Source: an uncultured eubacterium 1-6
Lineage (GTDB): Bacteria > Bacillota > Clostridia > Lachnospirales > Lachnospiraceae
Length of the DNA: 64,000 nt
Assembly: GCA_903789595.1 (NCBI GenBank)
Contig: CAIFEZ010000009.1
Span: 1 to 64,000 of the forward strand
Direction of reading: 5' to 3'
The position numbers were made by a program, and so were the translations under genes. Numbering within the stretch: the stretch's first letter is position 1; every line of letters begins with the position of its first letter. Positions 36,120 through 44,949 of this stretch are shown here, piece after piece. Under the pieces are notes generated by a model, which ran no database searches, was not told the origin of the DNA, and saw only the letters and a list, made by a program, of their open reading frames with translations.

Positions 36120-36148
36120 ATCATATATCCGATTGGGTAATATGTCAA
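36120..36148 (-). promoter_or_regulatory. Sigma-A promoter of the fructan operon
   Basis: On the minus strand a perfect TTGACA (36148-36143), a 17-bp spacer and TATGAT (36125-36120). The operator lies downstream of the predicted start, a good position for a roadblock. Confidence 0.88.
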
Positions 36149-36259
36149 TAATTCTCCTGTATGCGAATGTCGTTTTAGCATTATTCACGAGAATCGCATC
36201 CGTATTTTGTGCGCAATTACTCATTCCATCGTGTGTGATTTAAATTTTCATGAAAAAAA

Positions 36260-37243
36260 TCACGGTAAAGTTGTGCTGCGCTTTCTCAATGTCGCTTTCA
36301 GGACTATTTTCATCTGTTCCGGATCCTTCCCCGCGATAAGAGCGGTAATTGTCTTCGCCGCTTCCCTCGCAAGGAGTTCTATAGGCTGAACCACCGCCGT
36401 CACCTTGGGCTCGACAATATCGGTAATATATGTCCCATCATATGCGACGATTTTCACATCTTCGGGAATTCTCTTGTTCTGCTTCAGACATCGGTTCATG
36501 CACTCTATCGCAATGCGGTCAACCGCGAACACACCATCAAAAGCAAACCCGGATTGCATCGCCTTATCTACGGCTTCGATGTAATACTCAGAATCCATCC
36601 TGTCCCAGGCAAGGTCATAGCAATATGTTCGTATATTGTTCTCATCCATGATTCTCTGGAACTCCGAGTGACGATCATAATAAGGGGTATCGATATCTCC
36701 CGCGCCCCTGAAGTGAAGAACATTCCTGCATCCATTCTCGATCAGAAGCTCCGCCGCCATCCTTCCTCCTTCGCGATGGTCTACGGTAACCACCGGAATA
36801 TTATCGCCAAGGTATCTGTCTACGGCCACTACCGGCTTCTTTATCGTTGAATAATATTGCTCTCCAAGCGATGAAACACATGATACAACGCCATCTACAA
36901 TGTGCCTCTTCAGCATGTCAAGATATTCCGCCTCCGCGCCGGAATTCTTCGCGGTATTACACAGCATGACCTTAAAGCCATCCACATATAATTCTTCCTC
37001 GATGCTATCAATAAATTCGGCAAAAAAAGGATTCGACACATTGGGCACCAGCACAGCGATGATGCCGGATTTTTTTCTGTACAGGTTTCTTGCAAGCTCA
37101 TTCGGCGTATAATCAAGAGCTTTCATCGCCGCCTGTATCTTCTCTCTGGATTCCTCCGACACATAACCGCTTCCATTGATCATCCTGGAAACCGTTCCCA
37201 CTCCTACTCCTGCGTATTTCGCAACATCTTTTATCCCTGCCAC
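36260..37243 (-). CDS. LacI family transcriptional regulator
   Basis: A 327-residue LacI/GalR regulator. The N-terminal helix-turn-helix reads IKDVAKYAGVGVGTVSRMING, then a hinge helix (TPNELARNLYRKKSG) and a periplasmic-binding-like effector domain (IIAVLVPNVSNPFFAEF, GVVSCVSS, VDHREGGRMAAELLIENG). It lies directly upstream of the fructan operon in the same direction, with a perfect palindrome in the operon's leader. It likely represses the operon until a fructose-containing ligand binds. The effector cannot be named from sequence. Confidence 0.93.
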   Translation of the reverse strand: MAGIKDVAKYAGVGVGTVSRMINGSGYVSEESREKIQAAMKALDYTPNELARNLYRKKSGIIAVLVPNVSNPFFAEFIDSIEEELYVDGFKVMLCNTAKNSGAEAEYLDMLKRHIVDGVVSCVSSLGEQYYSTIKKPVVAVDRYLGDNIPVVTVDHREGGRMAAELLIENGCRNVLHFRGAGDIDTPYYDRHSEFQRIMDENNIRTYCYDLAWDRMDSEYYIEAVDKAMQSGFAFDGVFAVDRIAIECMNRCLKQNKRIPEDVKIVAYDGTYITDIVEPKVTAVVQPIELLAREAAKTITALIAGKDPEQMKIVLKATLRKRSTTLP

Positions 37244-37365
37244 GACAGATTCTCCATTCTATATATCGGTAATAAAGTATGCTATCAGGATACCACAATT
37301 CACTCTCAAAGGTAATCAATTAGCAATTATGATTTCCAACGGAGAACTACGGGCGACAGAAATGC

Positions 37366-37383
37366 TGTGTCATTCTTGTGTCA
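37366..37383 (+). promoter_or_regulatory. TGTGTCA direct repeat upstream of SLH gene 1
   Basis: Two TGTGTCA heptamers with an 11-bp period, starting 139 bp before the ATG. A pair with the same period starts 138 bp before the second SLH gene. The spacing and conserved place suggest a binding site. Confidence 0.5.
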
Positions 37384-37434
37384 GGGCTCTCCTTTCCGAG
37401 AGAAAACCTACCGGAATTGCCGAATAGAGGCGGC

Positions 37435-37504
37435 GCATACTTAAGTAAAGAGCATACTTAATGCTACATTATATTATTTTAACTTAGGTTAGGAGGAATA
37501 ACAA
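37435..37504 (+). promoter_or_regulatory. Shared SLH leader, copy 1
   Basis: Holds a GCATACTTA direct repeat, the dyad TAATGCTACATTA (37459-37471), a TATATT candidate -10 and AGGAGG before the ATG. From GTAAAGAG to the ATG it differs from copy 2 at one base and matches copy 3. No good -35 is seen, so promoter placement is open. Confidence 0.75.
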
Positions 37505-40147
37505 ATGGCAAGAAACAAATTCTTAAAGCGTATGGCTGTTACGGCTCTTGCTGCATCCATGACATTTGGTGCCGTACCGGCTATGGCAATCCCTGCGCTG
37601 GCTGCTACTACCTCAACGGTTACTGTCGAAAGCGCCTCTGATCATCTCGGAGTTGGTACCGACGTGCAGAATGCACTTAACGCTATGGCAACCGTTACAT
37701 CGGCAACTACCAAAGACGATATTATTAAGGCAATCAAAGCATCTACGCAGTTTAGCGGATACAATGTAGATGCTACCATCACAAGTGCGACTCCTTCCGG
37801 CTATTATGATGATGGTCAGCCGCACACAGATTATCATAATTATGGAAAAATCACAGGAACTGTAACCCTGAGCAATCCGGCAAATACTACTCCTGATAGT
37901 CAGGGAACAACAACTTACAACTTCGTACTGGATGAGAATGCTTACACAGCTGACGAGATGATCGCACTTGCTGAGCATTACATTCAGAAGTATTTTGATG
38001 AAGTAAAGCCGTTTGCCGCAACCGATAAAACCGTTGAGGGTAAACCGGGCGATGAAATCAAAGATGTGACCATGGTTTCCATGGCTCAGGCTGCACTTCA
38101 GCATTATGGTATTGTTGAATCTATTACAGTCGATAAGGCTGAGAATACTACCGCTCCGGTTAATGACGACAAGAACAATACGATGACATTTACTTCTGAC
38201 ATCACAGTTTCCGCAGGTGGAAAGACTGATACCCATAAATATACTGCTACAAGAGATCGTGCTCTTCATTATCTGACCACAGCATTTGCCGGCGCGGTTA
38301 AGAAGTATCTTGAAGACCCCAGCACTAAGTTTGCAAATGATGTCGATGCCGAGAAACTCGCAAGCGTTATCAACAACCTCAGATTCTGGGCCATCAATGC
38401 TGATGTTAATGTTAATGATGATGGCACTATTACTATTAATATCGACGATAATAATGATGGTGGCAAAGGCATTGGGTCAGCGGACAGCCAGAGAGGCAAC
38501 ATACATGGAGATGACATCTATGTTAAGAACTTTAATGGCAAGAAATTTGTTGAATGTCTCAATTCTGCAGGTCTGAATAGCTCAGATTATGCACAGCTGA
38601 AGCATATCTCTATTTCTGCAACCGACATTAAGATCGGCGAAGCAAACAAGAAGCTTGCAAAGCATGGTGTAACCGGACATGTATCAGTTGACTTCCAGCT
38701 TAAGGAAGACGGATACAATGACGATCAGGTATTTACTGCCGACCTCAATCTGAAGCAGTCTGCCGACGAGATGCTCACAGAGATGACCGATGAGATGACT
38801 AGACTGTTTAATGCAGGCGAGACAGATTCACTCATCTCGACAATTCAGAGCAGCGTTCAGGATTATGCGTCTGCTCCGGAGTTACTTCCTGGTACAGATG
38901 AAAAGAGTTACACACCGGATGACACTCTTGGTGGTGTTACAGCTGATGATTTTGTCGGAACACTTTGGACCAATGCTCGTCAGAAGTTAGTTAATGATGC
39001 ATATAACAATTCACCTCTTTCTGATGATAATGTTTTTTATGCTATTAATACAGCTTATTTCAGTGATTATGTGAAACCTACCACGAAAGCGGACGGCAGC
39101 ATCAAGGTCAACGCAACTGTACGGGTTGAGAATCCTTGGTATGCTACTTATGATGGCACAATGACACCGGATGAGCAGTATGTGACCAAAGATGTTACAT
39201 TTACTGTAACGATTCCGAAGCTTAAGACAGTTGCCGCAACTGATATTGAGCTTGCAAACGCACGTACTCTTTACATTGTAAGAGGATATGATGGAAATCT
39301 CTCTCAAACAGATACAACAAGTCTGAAACTTGCTGAGTCTACACATCAGATGTTTTATGCGAAGCCGGCTACGGCAAATGATATTGTTTGGTCTTCCAGC
39401 GATCCTTCCGTTGCAACAGTTGATGAGAACGGAACGGTTACGGCTGTCAAGGGCGGTACTGCTGTCATCACAGCTTCCAGTGCTACAAACCCGAAGATCA
39501 ATGATACCATTACGATCAACGTTAAAGAGACATATAACGGATTCGTTGATGTAGCTGATCCGAGTGCATATTACTTCACTCCTGTTTACTGGGCAAAGGA
39601 TGAGGGTGTTACCTCAGGTACGTCAAAAACCACATTCAGCCCGAGCAGTGACGTTAAGAGAGGCGACATGATCGCATGGCTCTACAGATATGCGGGTTCA
39701 CCGGAAGTCAGCACATCAGACAAATTTACTGATGTGAAGGCTAGTGATTATTATGCTAAGGCAGTTGCATGGGCAACATCTAAGGGCATCACATATGGTA
39801 CAAGTGATACCACATTCAGCCCGAACAGAGCAGTTACAAGATCAGAGATGGTCACCTTCCTGTACAGATATTCTCAGGCTGTCGGCAAGACAGACGGCGA
39901 GAGCGGAAAGTCTGACTTCACTGATGTAGCAAGCAACAAGTTCTATGCGGCAGCTGTTGCATGGGGCGCAAAGAACGGTGTTGTTGCGGGCTATGCGGAT
40001 GGAACATTCAGACCGGAAGCAACCTGCACAAGAGCAGATGGTGTAACCTTCATCTACAGAGCGGTTTCTCATACAAAGGGATTAGAGGATGATAATCTCC
40101 TTAAAAAGACAAAGAACTTTGGAGTAGAAGGCAGAGAGAACAATTAA
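37505..40147 (+). CDS. SLH-domain surface protein 1
   Basis: An 880-residue secreted protein. A signal peptide (1 to about 33, ending ALAA) starts the chain. The central region is Asp/Asn/Thr-rich and unlike any family I know. A Big2-like Ig domain follows (about 590-675, WSSSDPSVATVDENGTVTAVKG), then three SLH domains (about 678-865: FVDVADPSAYYF, FTDVKASDYYA, FTDVASNKFYA). SLH domains bind pyruvylated wall polymers, so it sits on the cell surface, perhaps as an S-layer. It is a close paralogue of the gene at 47.5 kb, from which it differs by an Asp/Asn-rich insert near residues 295-322. Base composition is more AT-rich than in neighbours. Confidence 0.93.
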   Translation: MARNKFLKRMAVTALAASMTFGAVPAMAIPALAATTSTVTVESASDHLGVGTDVQNALNAMATVTSATTKDDIIKAIKASTQFSGYNVDATITSATPSGYYDDGQPHTDYHNYGKITGTVTLSNPANTTPDSQGTTTYNFVLDENAYTADEMIALAEHYIQKYFDEVKPFAATDKTVEGKPGDEIKDVTMVSMAQAALQHYGIVESITVDKAENTTAPVNDDKNNTMTFTSDITVSAGGKTDTHKYTATRDRALHYLTTAFAGAVKKYLEDPSTKFANDVDAEKLASVINNLRFWAINADVNVNDDGTITINIDDNNDGGKGIGSADSQRGNIHGDDIYVKNFNGKKFVECLNSAGLNSSDYAQLKHISISATDIKIGEANKKLAKHGVTGHVSVDFQLKEDGYNDDQVFTADLNLKQSADEMLTEMTDEMTRLFNAGETDSLISTIQSSVQDYASAPELLPGTDEKSYTPDDTLGGVTADDFVGTLWTNARQKLVNDAYNNSPLSDDNVFYAINTAYFSDYVKPTTKADGSIKVNATVRVENPWYATYDGTMTPDEQYVTKDVTFTVTIPKLKTVAATDIELANARTLYIVRGYDGNLSQTDTTSLKLAESTHQMFYAKPATANDIVWSSSDPSVATVDENGTVTAVKGGTAVITASSATNPKINDTITINVKETYNGFVDVADPSAYYFTPVYWAKDEGVTSGTSKTTFSPSSDVKRGDMIAWLYRYAGSPEVSTSDKFTDVKASDYYAKAVAWATSKGITYGTSDTTFSPNRAVTRSEMVTFLYRYSQAVGKTDGESGKSDFTDVASNKFYAAAVAWGAKNGVVAGYADGTFRPEATCTRADGVTFIYRAVSHTKGLEDDNLLKKTKNFGVEGRENN

Positions 40148-40174
40148 TATCTGTAATATAAGCGTCAATTAATA

Positions 40175-40216
40175 GGTGCCAGATCATTCCCGTTGGAGTG
40201 ATCTGGCATTTATTTA
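40175..40216 (+). terminator. Terminator of SLH gene 1
   Basis: Stem TGCCAGATCA / TGATCTGGCA followed by TTTATTTA. The second SLH gene has a near-identical stem with three more base pairs. Confidence 0.85.
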
Positions 40217-40318
40217 CGCGAACAGTGAGCCCCAGCCGAATGCGAAGTATTCGTGTGCGGCGAGCGTCGCGATAACGAGATAAAACTCGCGCAGCGTGTT
40301 TTATCTCGTTTATGTGTA
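40213..40318 (+). repeat. Dispersed repeat, family R2 copy 2
   Basis: Reverse-complement match of 13830-13932, including CAGCCGAATGCGAAG, ATTCGTGTGCGGCGAGCGTC and the GAGATAAAACTCG/TTTTATCTCG arms. It starts right at the T-run of the SLH1 terminator. The rest of the 319-bp spacer up to 40466 showed nothing recognisable. Confidence 0.85.
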
Positions 40319-40466
40319 TCTGGAGCCAATGGACACAGCCAAAGAAATTCAAATGTAAATTTACCGGCATTTCACTTTCTCATGGCACTATCGGCCGTTC
40401 TGTGTTAAGCTCAGACAAGTGGAACTATTGTCTGCATAAATAGATTAACGATTACGAACACACGCG

Positions 40467-41597
40467 ATGATGGATAAATACAGGAAACGCCAATCGGGGA
40501 TAGAATGCTTAAAGCTCTTCGCCATTGCGATGATAATCCTCTCTCATATTGTACAGTGTATGACACAGCCGACGGAATATGCCGGTAATCAGCCCTATCT
40601 GCTCTCGATCTCCGCCCCTACAACGTCGGCTTCCACATTCGTTCTGGCTCTGCTTTTTCATCTGGGTTCTCTGGGAAATGACATCTTTTTCCTTTCGTCC
40701 GCATGGTTTCTTCCGGACATCAGGACATGGAAGAAGGAGAAGTGGATGAGGCTTTTTCTTCAGACCTGGGTGATTTCTGTACTCTGCCTTCTTGCTGTTC
40801 TGCTCATCCGTCTCGGCCAGGTACCGGGGAAGCTTATTCTGCACAGTATCTTTCCAAACCTTTTCACCAATACCTGGTATATCACCGCTTATCTGCTGTT
40901 TTATCCGCTGGCCCCGCTACTGAATTTTCTCACTGAAAATATGGGCAGAAGGAGACATTTTCAGTTGGCTGCGGTTATGGCATGGCTGTACCTGGTTTGT
41001 GAGTTTTTCGTAAAGGGAGCGTTCTTCTCCTCGAAAATAGTCCAGTGGATTGCGATTTACCTGCTGCTTTCCTATCTCAAAAAGTACAGACGTTCATGGA
41101 TGGATGATCGGAACTTGAATCTGAAGTGCCTGTCGGTCGGAATGGCTGGATTTCTATTGCTTCCGGCTATTTCCAATGCTATTGGTCTGTTAACCGGCAG
41201 AGAAACCAATCTCTTATATTGGGTAAGCAACGCAAATCCGTTTCTGGTACTGATCGCAATTGCTTCTGTAAATCTTGTCAGAAGAAACGAAAATTTTCAC
41301 AGCGGAATGATCAATTATATGTCCAGTCTGTCTCTGACGGTCTATCTTCTTCAGAGCAATCTGATGTTCAAGACATATTACCGTACAGGTCTGGTGCGGT
41401 TTTTCTATAATCACTTCGGATTTGAGCACGCTGTTCTGGTCAAAGCCATTCTGATGGCGGGGATTGTTTTTCTTGCTTCCTTCATCGGAGCAATTCTGTA
41501 TGACAGGATACTTTCTCCATTGGTCGGGCATCTCAGTTCGCAGACTTTGAAATGCATTCGACGTATCTGCAGCAGGGCGGAAACGCGCTTTCTCTAA
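40467..41597 (+). CDS. Acyltransferase family 3 membrane protein
   Basis: A 376-residue integral membrane protein with about ten predicted helices. It starts SGIECLKLFAIAMIILSH, the usual opening of acyltransferase-3 proteins, which move acetyl or other acyl groups onto exported glycans. Other fitting segments are NDIFFLSSAWFL and FTNTWYITAYLLFYPLAPLLN. The usual His at the end of helix 1 is present (ILSHIV). No good ribosome site is seen before the tandem ATGATG start. It opens a run of glycan genes between two SLH genes and may acylate the wall polymer. Confidence 0.85.
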   Translation: MMDKYRKRQSGIECLKLFAIAMIILSHIVQCMTQPTEYAGNQPYLLSISAPTTSASTFVLALLFHLGSLGNDIFFLSSAWFLPDIRTWKKEKWMRLFLQTWVISVLCLLAVLLIRLGQVPGKLILHSIFPNLFTNTWYITAYLLFYPLAPLLNFLTENMGRRRHFQLAAVMAWLYLVCEFFVKGAFFSSKIVQWIAIYLLLSYLKKYRRSWMDDRNLNLKCLSVGMAGFLLLPAISNAIGLLTGRETNLLYWVSNANPFLVLIAIASVNLVRRNENFHSGMINYMSSLSLTVYLLQSNLMFKTYYRTGLVRFFYNHFGFEHAVLVKAILMAGIVFLASFIGAILYDRILSPLVGHLSSQTLKCIRRICSRAETRFL

Positions 41598-41735
41598 TCA
41601 GAAACGTGCTTTTTCTAAAAGGATGGGCCCATCTGTTCTCGCTCGTTGAAATTTTCCAGGGTGGTGGTTCTGCCTTGCACACCTTTTTTTCTATGTTATA
41701 CTTGAGAGATGTTAATGACTCAGTGAGGATGGAAT

Positions 41736-42734
41736 ATGAGCAGGGATTGTGCGGTATCGGTTATTGTACCTGTGTACAACGTGGAAAAATATGTTCGCAG
41801 GTGTCTGGATTCTCTGACCGGTCAGACTTGTTCGGATATCGAAATCATCGTGGTAAATGACGGTTCCACCGACCGTTCCGGTCAAATTGCCGAAGAGGCG
41901 GCGGGCAGGGATGCGAGAATCCGTGTGGTTACGAAGCAGAATGGCGGATTGAGTTCTTCCAGGAATGCAGTGATTGAGGAAAGCCGGGGCAGATATCTGG
42001 CGTTTGTAGACGGGGATGACTGGGTGGAACCGGATTTTGTCGGGCATATGCTGAAGGCGGCGGAGGACGGCAGGGCGGATATCTGCATCTGCAACATGAA
42101 ATATGTAAACGAAGACGGCTCATGCAGAAAACGCACCCCGCACATTGATATTCCGGATTCTGCGGACCGGGCGAAGGCCCTTTCGGACATGTTTAACGGA
42201 TACCGCTTCAAATTCCATACGCCGAATAAGCTTTATCGGCGGAATCTGTTCACGGATTACGGCATCCGCTTTCCGGAGGGAAAGCTGTATGAAGACGCTT
42301 ACACAACCTATCGTGTCTTTGCGAAGGCGGAGCGTTTCGTGTATCTCCCCGAGTATCTGTATAATTATCAGCAGCAGCGGTCCGGAAGTATTCTGGCGTC
42401 GGCCTTCAGCAAGCGGCGGTACGATATTTACGGCGCGCTGACGGCGATGGAGAAGGACATCGTGAGGGAGGCACCGGAGTTATGGAATGCCTTCGATCAC
42501 TGTGTCGTTATCAATATTCTGTCGCTGGCGAATTACCTCCTGCCGGTTTATCAGAGAATCGATCGGGCGGATCTTCAGGAGTTTCGGGACCGGACGAATC
42601 AGCTGGAGCAGACACTTCTCCACTCGAAGGTTTCTGCAAACCCGATGATCCTGCGCAGCGAGAAGATGCGCTATTATCTGCTGAACCGGAACCTCGGACT
42701 GTATCTCAGCATTTTACGTAAATTCAAGAAGTGA
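41736..42734 (+). CDS. Family 2 glycosyltransferase (a)
   Basis: A 332-residue GT2 enzyme with a GT-A fold. The N-terminus is VSVIVPVYNVEKYVRRCLDS, with DIEIIVVNDGSTDRSG for nucleotide binding, LSSSRNAVIEESRGRYLAFVDGDDW with the DxD metal motif, and KLYEDAYTTYRVF as the likely base region. It is cytosolic or peripheral and uses a nucleotide sugar to extend a glycan. GAGGAT precedes the ATG. Neighbouring genes suggest the surface polymer as acceptor. The exact sugar is unknown. Confidence 0.93.
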   Translation: MSRDCAVSVIVPVYNVEKYVRRCLDSLTGQTCSDIEIIVVNDGSTDRSGQIAEEAAGRDARIRVVTKQNGGLSSSRNAVIEESRGRYLAFVDGDDWVEPDFVGHMLKAAEDGRADICICNMKYVNEDGSCRKRTPHIDIPDSADRAKALSDMFNGYRFKFHTPNKLYRRNLFTDYGIRFPEGKLYEDAYTTYRVFAKAERFVYLPEYLYNYQQQRSGSILASAFSKRRYDIYGALTAMEKDIVREAPELWNAFDHCVVINILSLANYLLPVYQRIDRADLQEFRDRTNQLEQTLLHSKVSANPMILRSEKMRYYLLNRNLGLYLSILRKFKK

Positions 42735-42774
42735 CAGGGTCCTCCATCTCAATTTATATATAGTAAACGGCCAT

Positions 42775-42835
42775 ACGATACATTGTGCCGCAAACTGTAT
42801 AAGCCGCAGATTGCGCCACAGACTATATCAGTATC
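42775..42835. repeat. Dispersed palindromic repeat, family R4 copy 2
   Basis: TGTGCCGCAAACTGTATAAG here matches 11190-11209 closely and, reversed, 61773-61792 (CTTATACAGTATGTGGTGC). A second arm, GCGCCACAGACTATAT, could pair with it. It fills the gap between the two GT2 genes. Confidence 0.55.
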
Positions 42836-42871
42836 AGCGTCACATTCCATAGAAAATAAGGATGAATGGTA

Positions 42872-43717
42872 ATGAAAATATCAATAGTCATGCCTGTGTA
42901 TAACGGCGAGAGATACCTTGCCGGAGCAATCCGCAGTATTCTGGAGCAGACATACCGGGATTTTGAGTTAATCATTGTGAACGATGCATCCACCGACGGT
43001 TCGCTGAAAATTGCGGAAGAGTATGCCGCCAGGGACAGCCGGATCCGGGTGTATACCAATGAACAGAATCAAAAGCTTCCCCGCAGTCTGAACATTGGCT
43101 TTTCGCACTGCACGGGAGAATTATACACCTGGACCTCGGATGATAATCTTCTCCTCCCAGCGTTTTGTGAAGAGATGCACCGCGCCTTTATCGAGCATCC
43201 GGAGGCAGATGTCGTATTCGCTCGCATGAACAACATGGATGAAAACGGCCGGGTATTCGGTACTACGCAGGAACCGGGAGAGCTGAACAACATCTATATC
43301 CGGAATATTGTGGCCGCCTGCTTCATGTACCGGAGCAAGGTCCAGGAGGAGCTCGGCGGGTATGATGAGACAAAATTTCTGGTCGAAGACTATGATTTCT
43401 GGCTCCGGGCATATGAAAGGTTTCAGTTTTATTATCTGCCTGAGATTCTGTACTCCTACCGTTACCATGAGTCAAGTCTCACCTCTCGCAGATGGAAAGA
43501 TATCAAGCTCAGATCTGCGCTGCTTCTGGAAGAGATCGAGGCCAGAACGACGGATCCCTGTGCGCTGGAGAAGATCCAGACCGGGCTGTCCCGCTATTAT
43601 CAGGCGCTGTCTCACTACTATTTCCAGCAGGTGCGTGCCGCCGGAAATTCCGCGGACTGCAGGCAGCTGCTGAAGGATCGTGGCAGAAAGTTCGTTTCTG
43701 AGCTGGTCAAACGATAA
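42872..43717 (+). CDS. Family 2 glycosyltransferase (b)
   Basis: A 281-residue GT2 enzyme. Visible marks are ISIVMPVYNGERYLAGAI, FELIIVNDASTDGSL, the variant metal motif WTSDDN, and VEDYDFWLRAYERF as a likely catalytic region. It resembles short rhamnosyl- or hexosyl-transferases of capsule clusters. AGGAT lies eight bases before the ATG at 42872; an ATG six bases earlier is in frame. It follows the R4 repeat and leads into the next transferase. Confidence 0.92.
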   Translation: MKISIVMPVYNGERYLAGAIRSILEQTYRDFELIIVNDASTDGSLKIAEEYAARDSRIRVYTNEQNQKLPRSLNIGFSHCTGELYTWTSDDNLLLPAFCEEMHRAFIEHPEADVVFARMNNMDENGRVFGTTQEPGELNNIYIRNIVAACFMYRSKVQEELGGYDETKFLVEDYDFWLRAYERFQFYYLPEILYSYRYHESSLTSRRWKDIKLRSALLLEEIEARTTDPCALEKIQTGLSRYYQALSHYYFQQVRAAGNSADCRQLLKDRGRKFVSELVKR

Positions 43718-43800
43718 TGTGCCGGACCATGGTTCCGGAAACAAACCGTTCAGAACTTAGGTTGACCGCATCAGATCTGATGCAAAGGAGAAAATTCAGC

Positions 43801-44949
43801 ATGCAAAAACAGGTCGTATATTTCTGCTTTCAGAATATCGAAAAAAAACCGCCGTGTCTTTCTGAAGTGCTGCAGCTTCGTGACCGCGGATATCATATCG
43901 TACTGGTCACACCGGATTACGGCAGGGACTATCTGAATCGGATTCAGCAGCTCGGCGTGGACTGCCTTCCGTATACGCTTTACAAGAGCAGAAATCTCCT
44001 TCTGCAGAAGACCCGGAACTATTTTTCCTATAAAAAGCTGTGGGAAAAGGTCAGAAATGAAATCTGGAATGACGATACCATTCTGTGGGTAGGGACCGAA
44101 GAAAGCCTCATGAAGCATCGCCATTTCCTGAAGAATTTTCACCCTCTGGTTGCGAATGCTCTGGAATACTATGAGGACGAATGGTGGACCTCACGCATTC
44201 CGGAATTCCGGAAGATGGTTGATATCTGGACCGCCTGTGAACCGCACCGCGCCATCCTGATGGAAAGGCAGTGGGGCCTCGAAAAGCTTCCCCATGTGCT
44301 TCGGAACAAACCGTACGATCATCCCAGAAAGCGGTGTATGAAGCCTTCCACGCCTGAGATGGAGGCTCTGATTCAGCAGATCCGCGGCAAAAAAACGCTC
44401 CTCTATCAGGGAGCAATCACGGCGGACCGTGATCTGAGCACTCTGGCGGATATCCTGAAGCGCGCGGACAGCGATTACTACCTTACGCTGTCCGGTCCGG
44501 TGGAGGGAGACGCCCTTGAAAAGGTCCGCGGCAGGTATGACAGAGTGATCTATCTCGGCAACATCCCCTACGCGTATTTCCTAGAAGTTACTTCTTACGC
44601 ACATATCGCAGTGGCCTTCTATAACGACACAAGTCTGAATAACCGTTACTGCGCGCCGAATAAAATCTACGAATATTCCGGCTTCGGGATTCCGATGCTG
44701 TGCAACGACATCCCCGGACTCACCAGTACCGTCGGAGAATCCGGCGCGGGAATCTGCGTCGATTTCTCAGATCCGGACGCCGTCATCCGGGCATTGCATG
44801 AAATGGACAGCGAGTATGACCGGTTCAGCAGGAACGCAGCGAGATTTTACGATGAAACGGACAACGGTCCGTCCATGGATGCGGTCCTGAAGGAGGCTTT
44901 TCTCCTGACGCCGTCATCCGGCAGAGACAGGAACAGGAATTCGAAATGA
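43801..44949 (+). CDS. GT4-like glycosyltransferase (a)
   Basis: A 382-residue GT-B protein. The N-terminal domain carries VYFCFQNIEKKPPCLSEVLQ and HIVLVTPDYG; the C-terminal domain has TLLYQGAITADRDLSTLAD, VIYLGNIPYAYFLE and the donor-site stretch APNKIYEYSGFGIPMLC. Order and motifs fit retaining family 4 glycosyltransferases. The ORF opens 28 codons earlier, but AAGGAG precedes the ATG at 43801. Its stop overlaps the pyruvyl transferase start by four bases (ATGA), so the two are translationally coupled and probably act on the same polymer. Confidence 0.88.
   Translation: MQKQVVYFCFQNIEKKPPCLSEVLQLRDRGYHIVLVTPDYGRDYLNRIQQLGVDCLPYTLYKSRNLLLQKTRNYFSYKKLWEKVRNEIWNDDTILWVGTEESLMKHRHFLKNFHPLVANALEYYEDEWWTSRIPEFRKMVDIWTACEPHRAILMERQWGLEKLPHVLRNKPYDHPRKRCMKPSTPEMEALIQQIRGKKTLLYQGAITADRDLSTLADILKRADSDYYLTLSGPVEGDALEKVRGRYDRVIYLGNIPYAYFLEVTSYAHIAVAFYNDTSLNNRYCAPNKIYEYSGFGIPMLCNDIPGLTSTVGESGAGICVDFSDPDAVIRALHEMDSEYDRFSRNAARFYDETDNGPSMDAVLKEAFLLTPSSGRDRNRNSK

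Noticed and set aside
36012-36224. 71-codon extension of the sugar-binding protein ORF
   Set aside because: It contains the promoter and operator, and the true start has GAGGAGG followed by a signal peptide.
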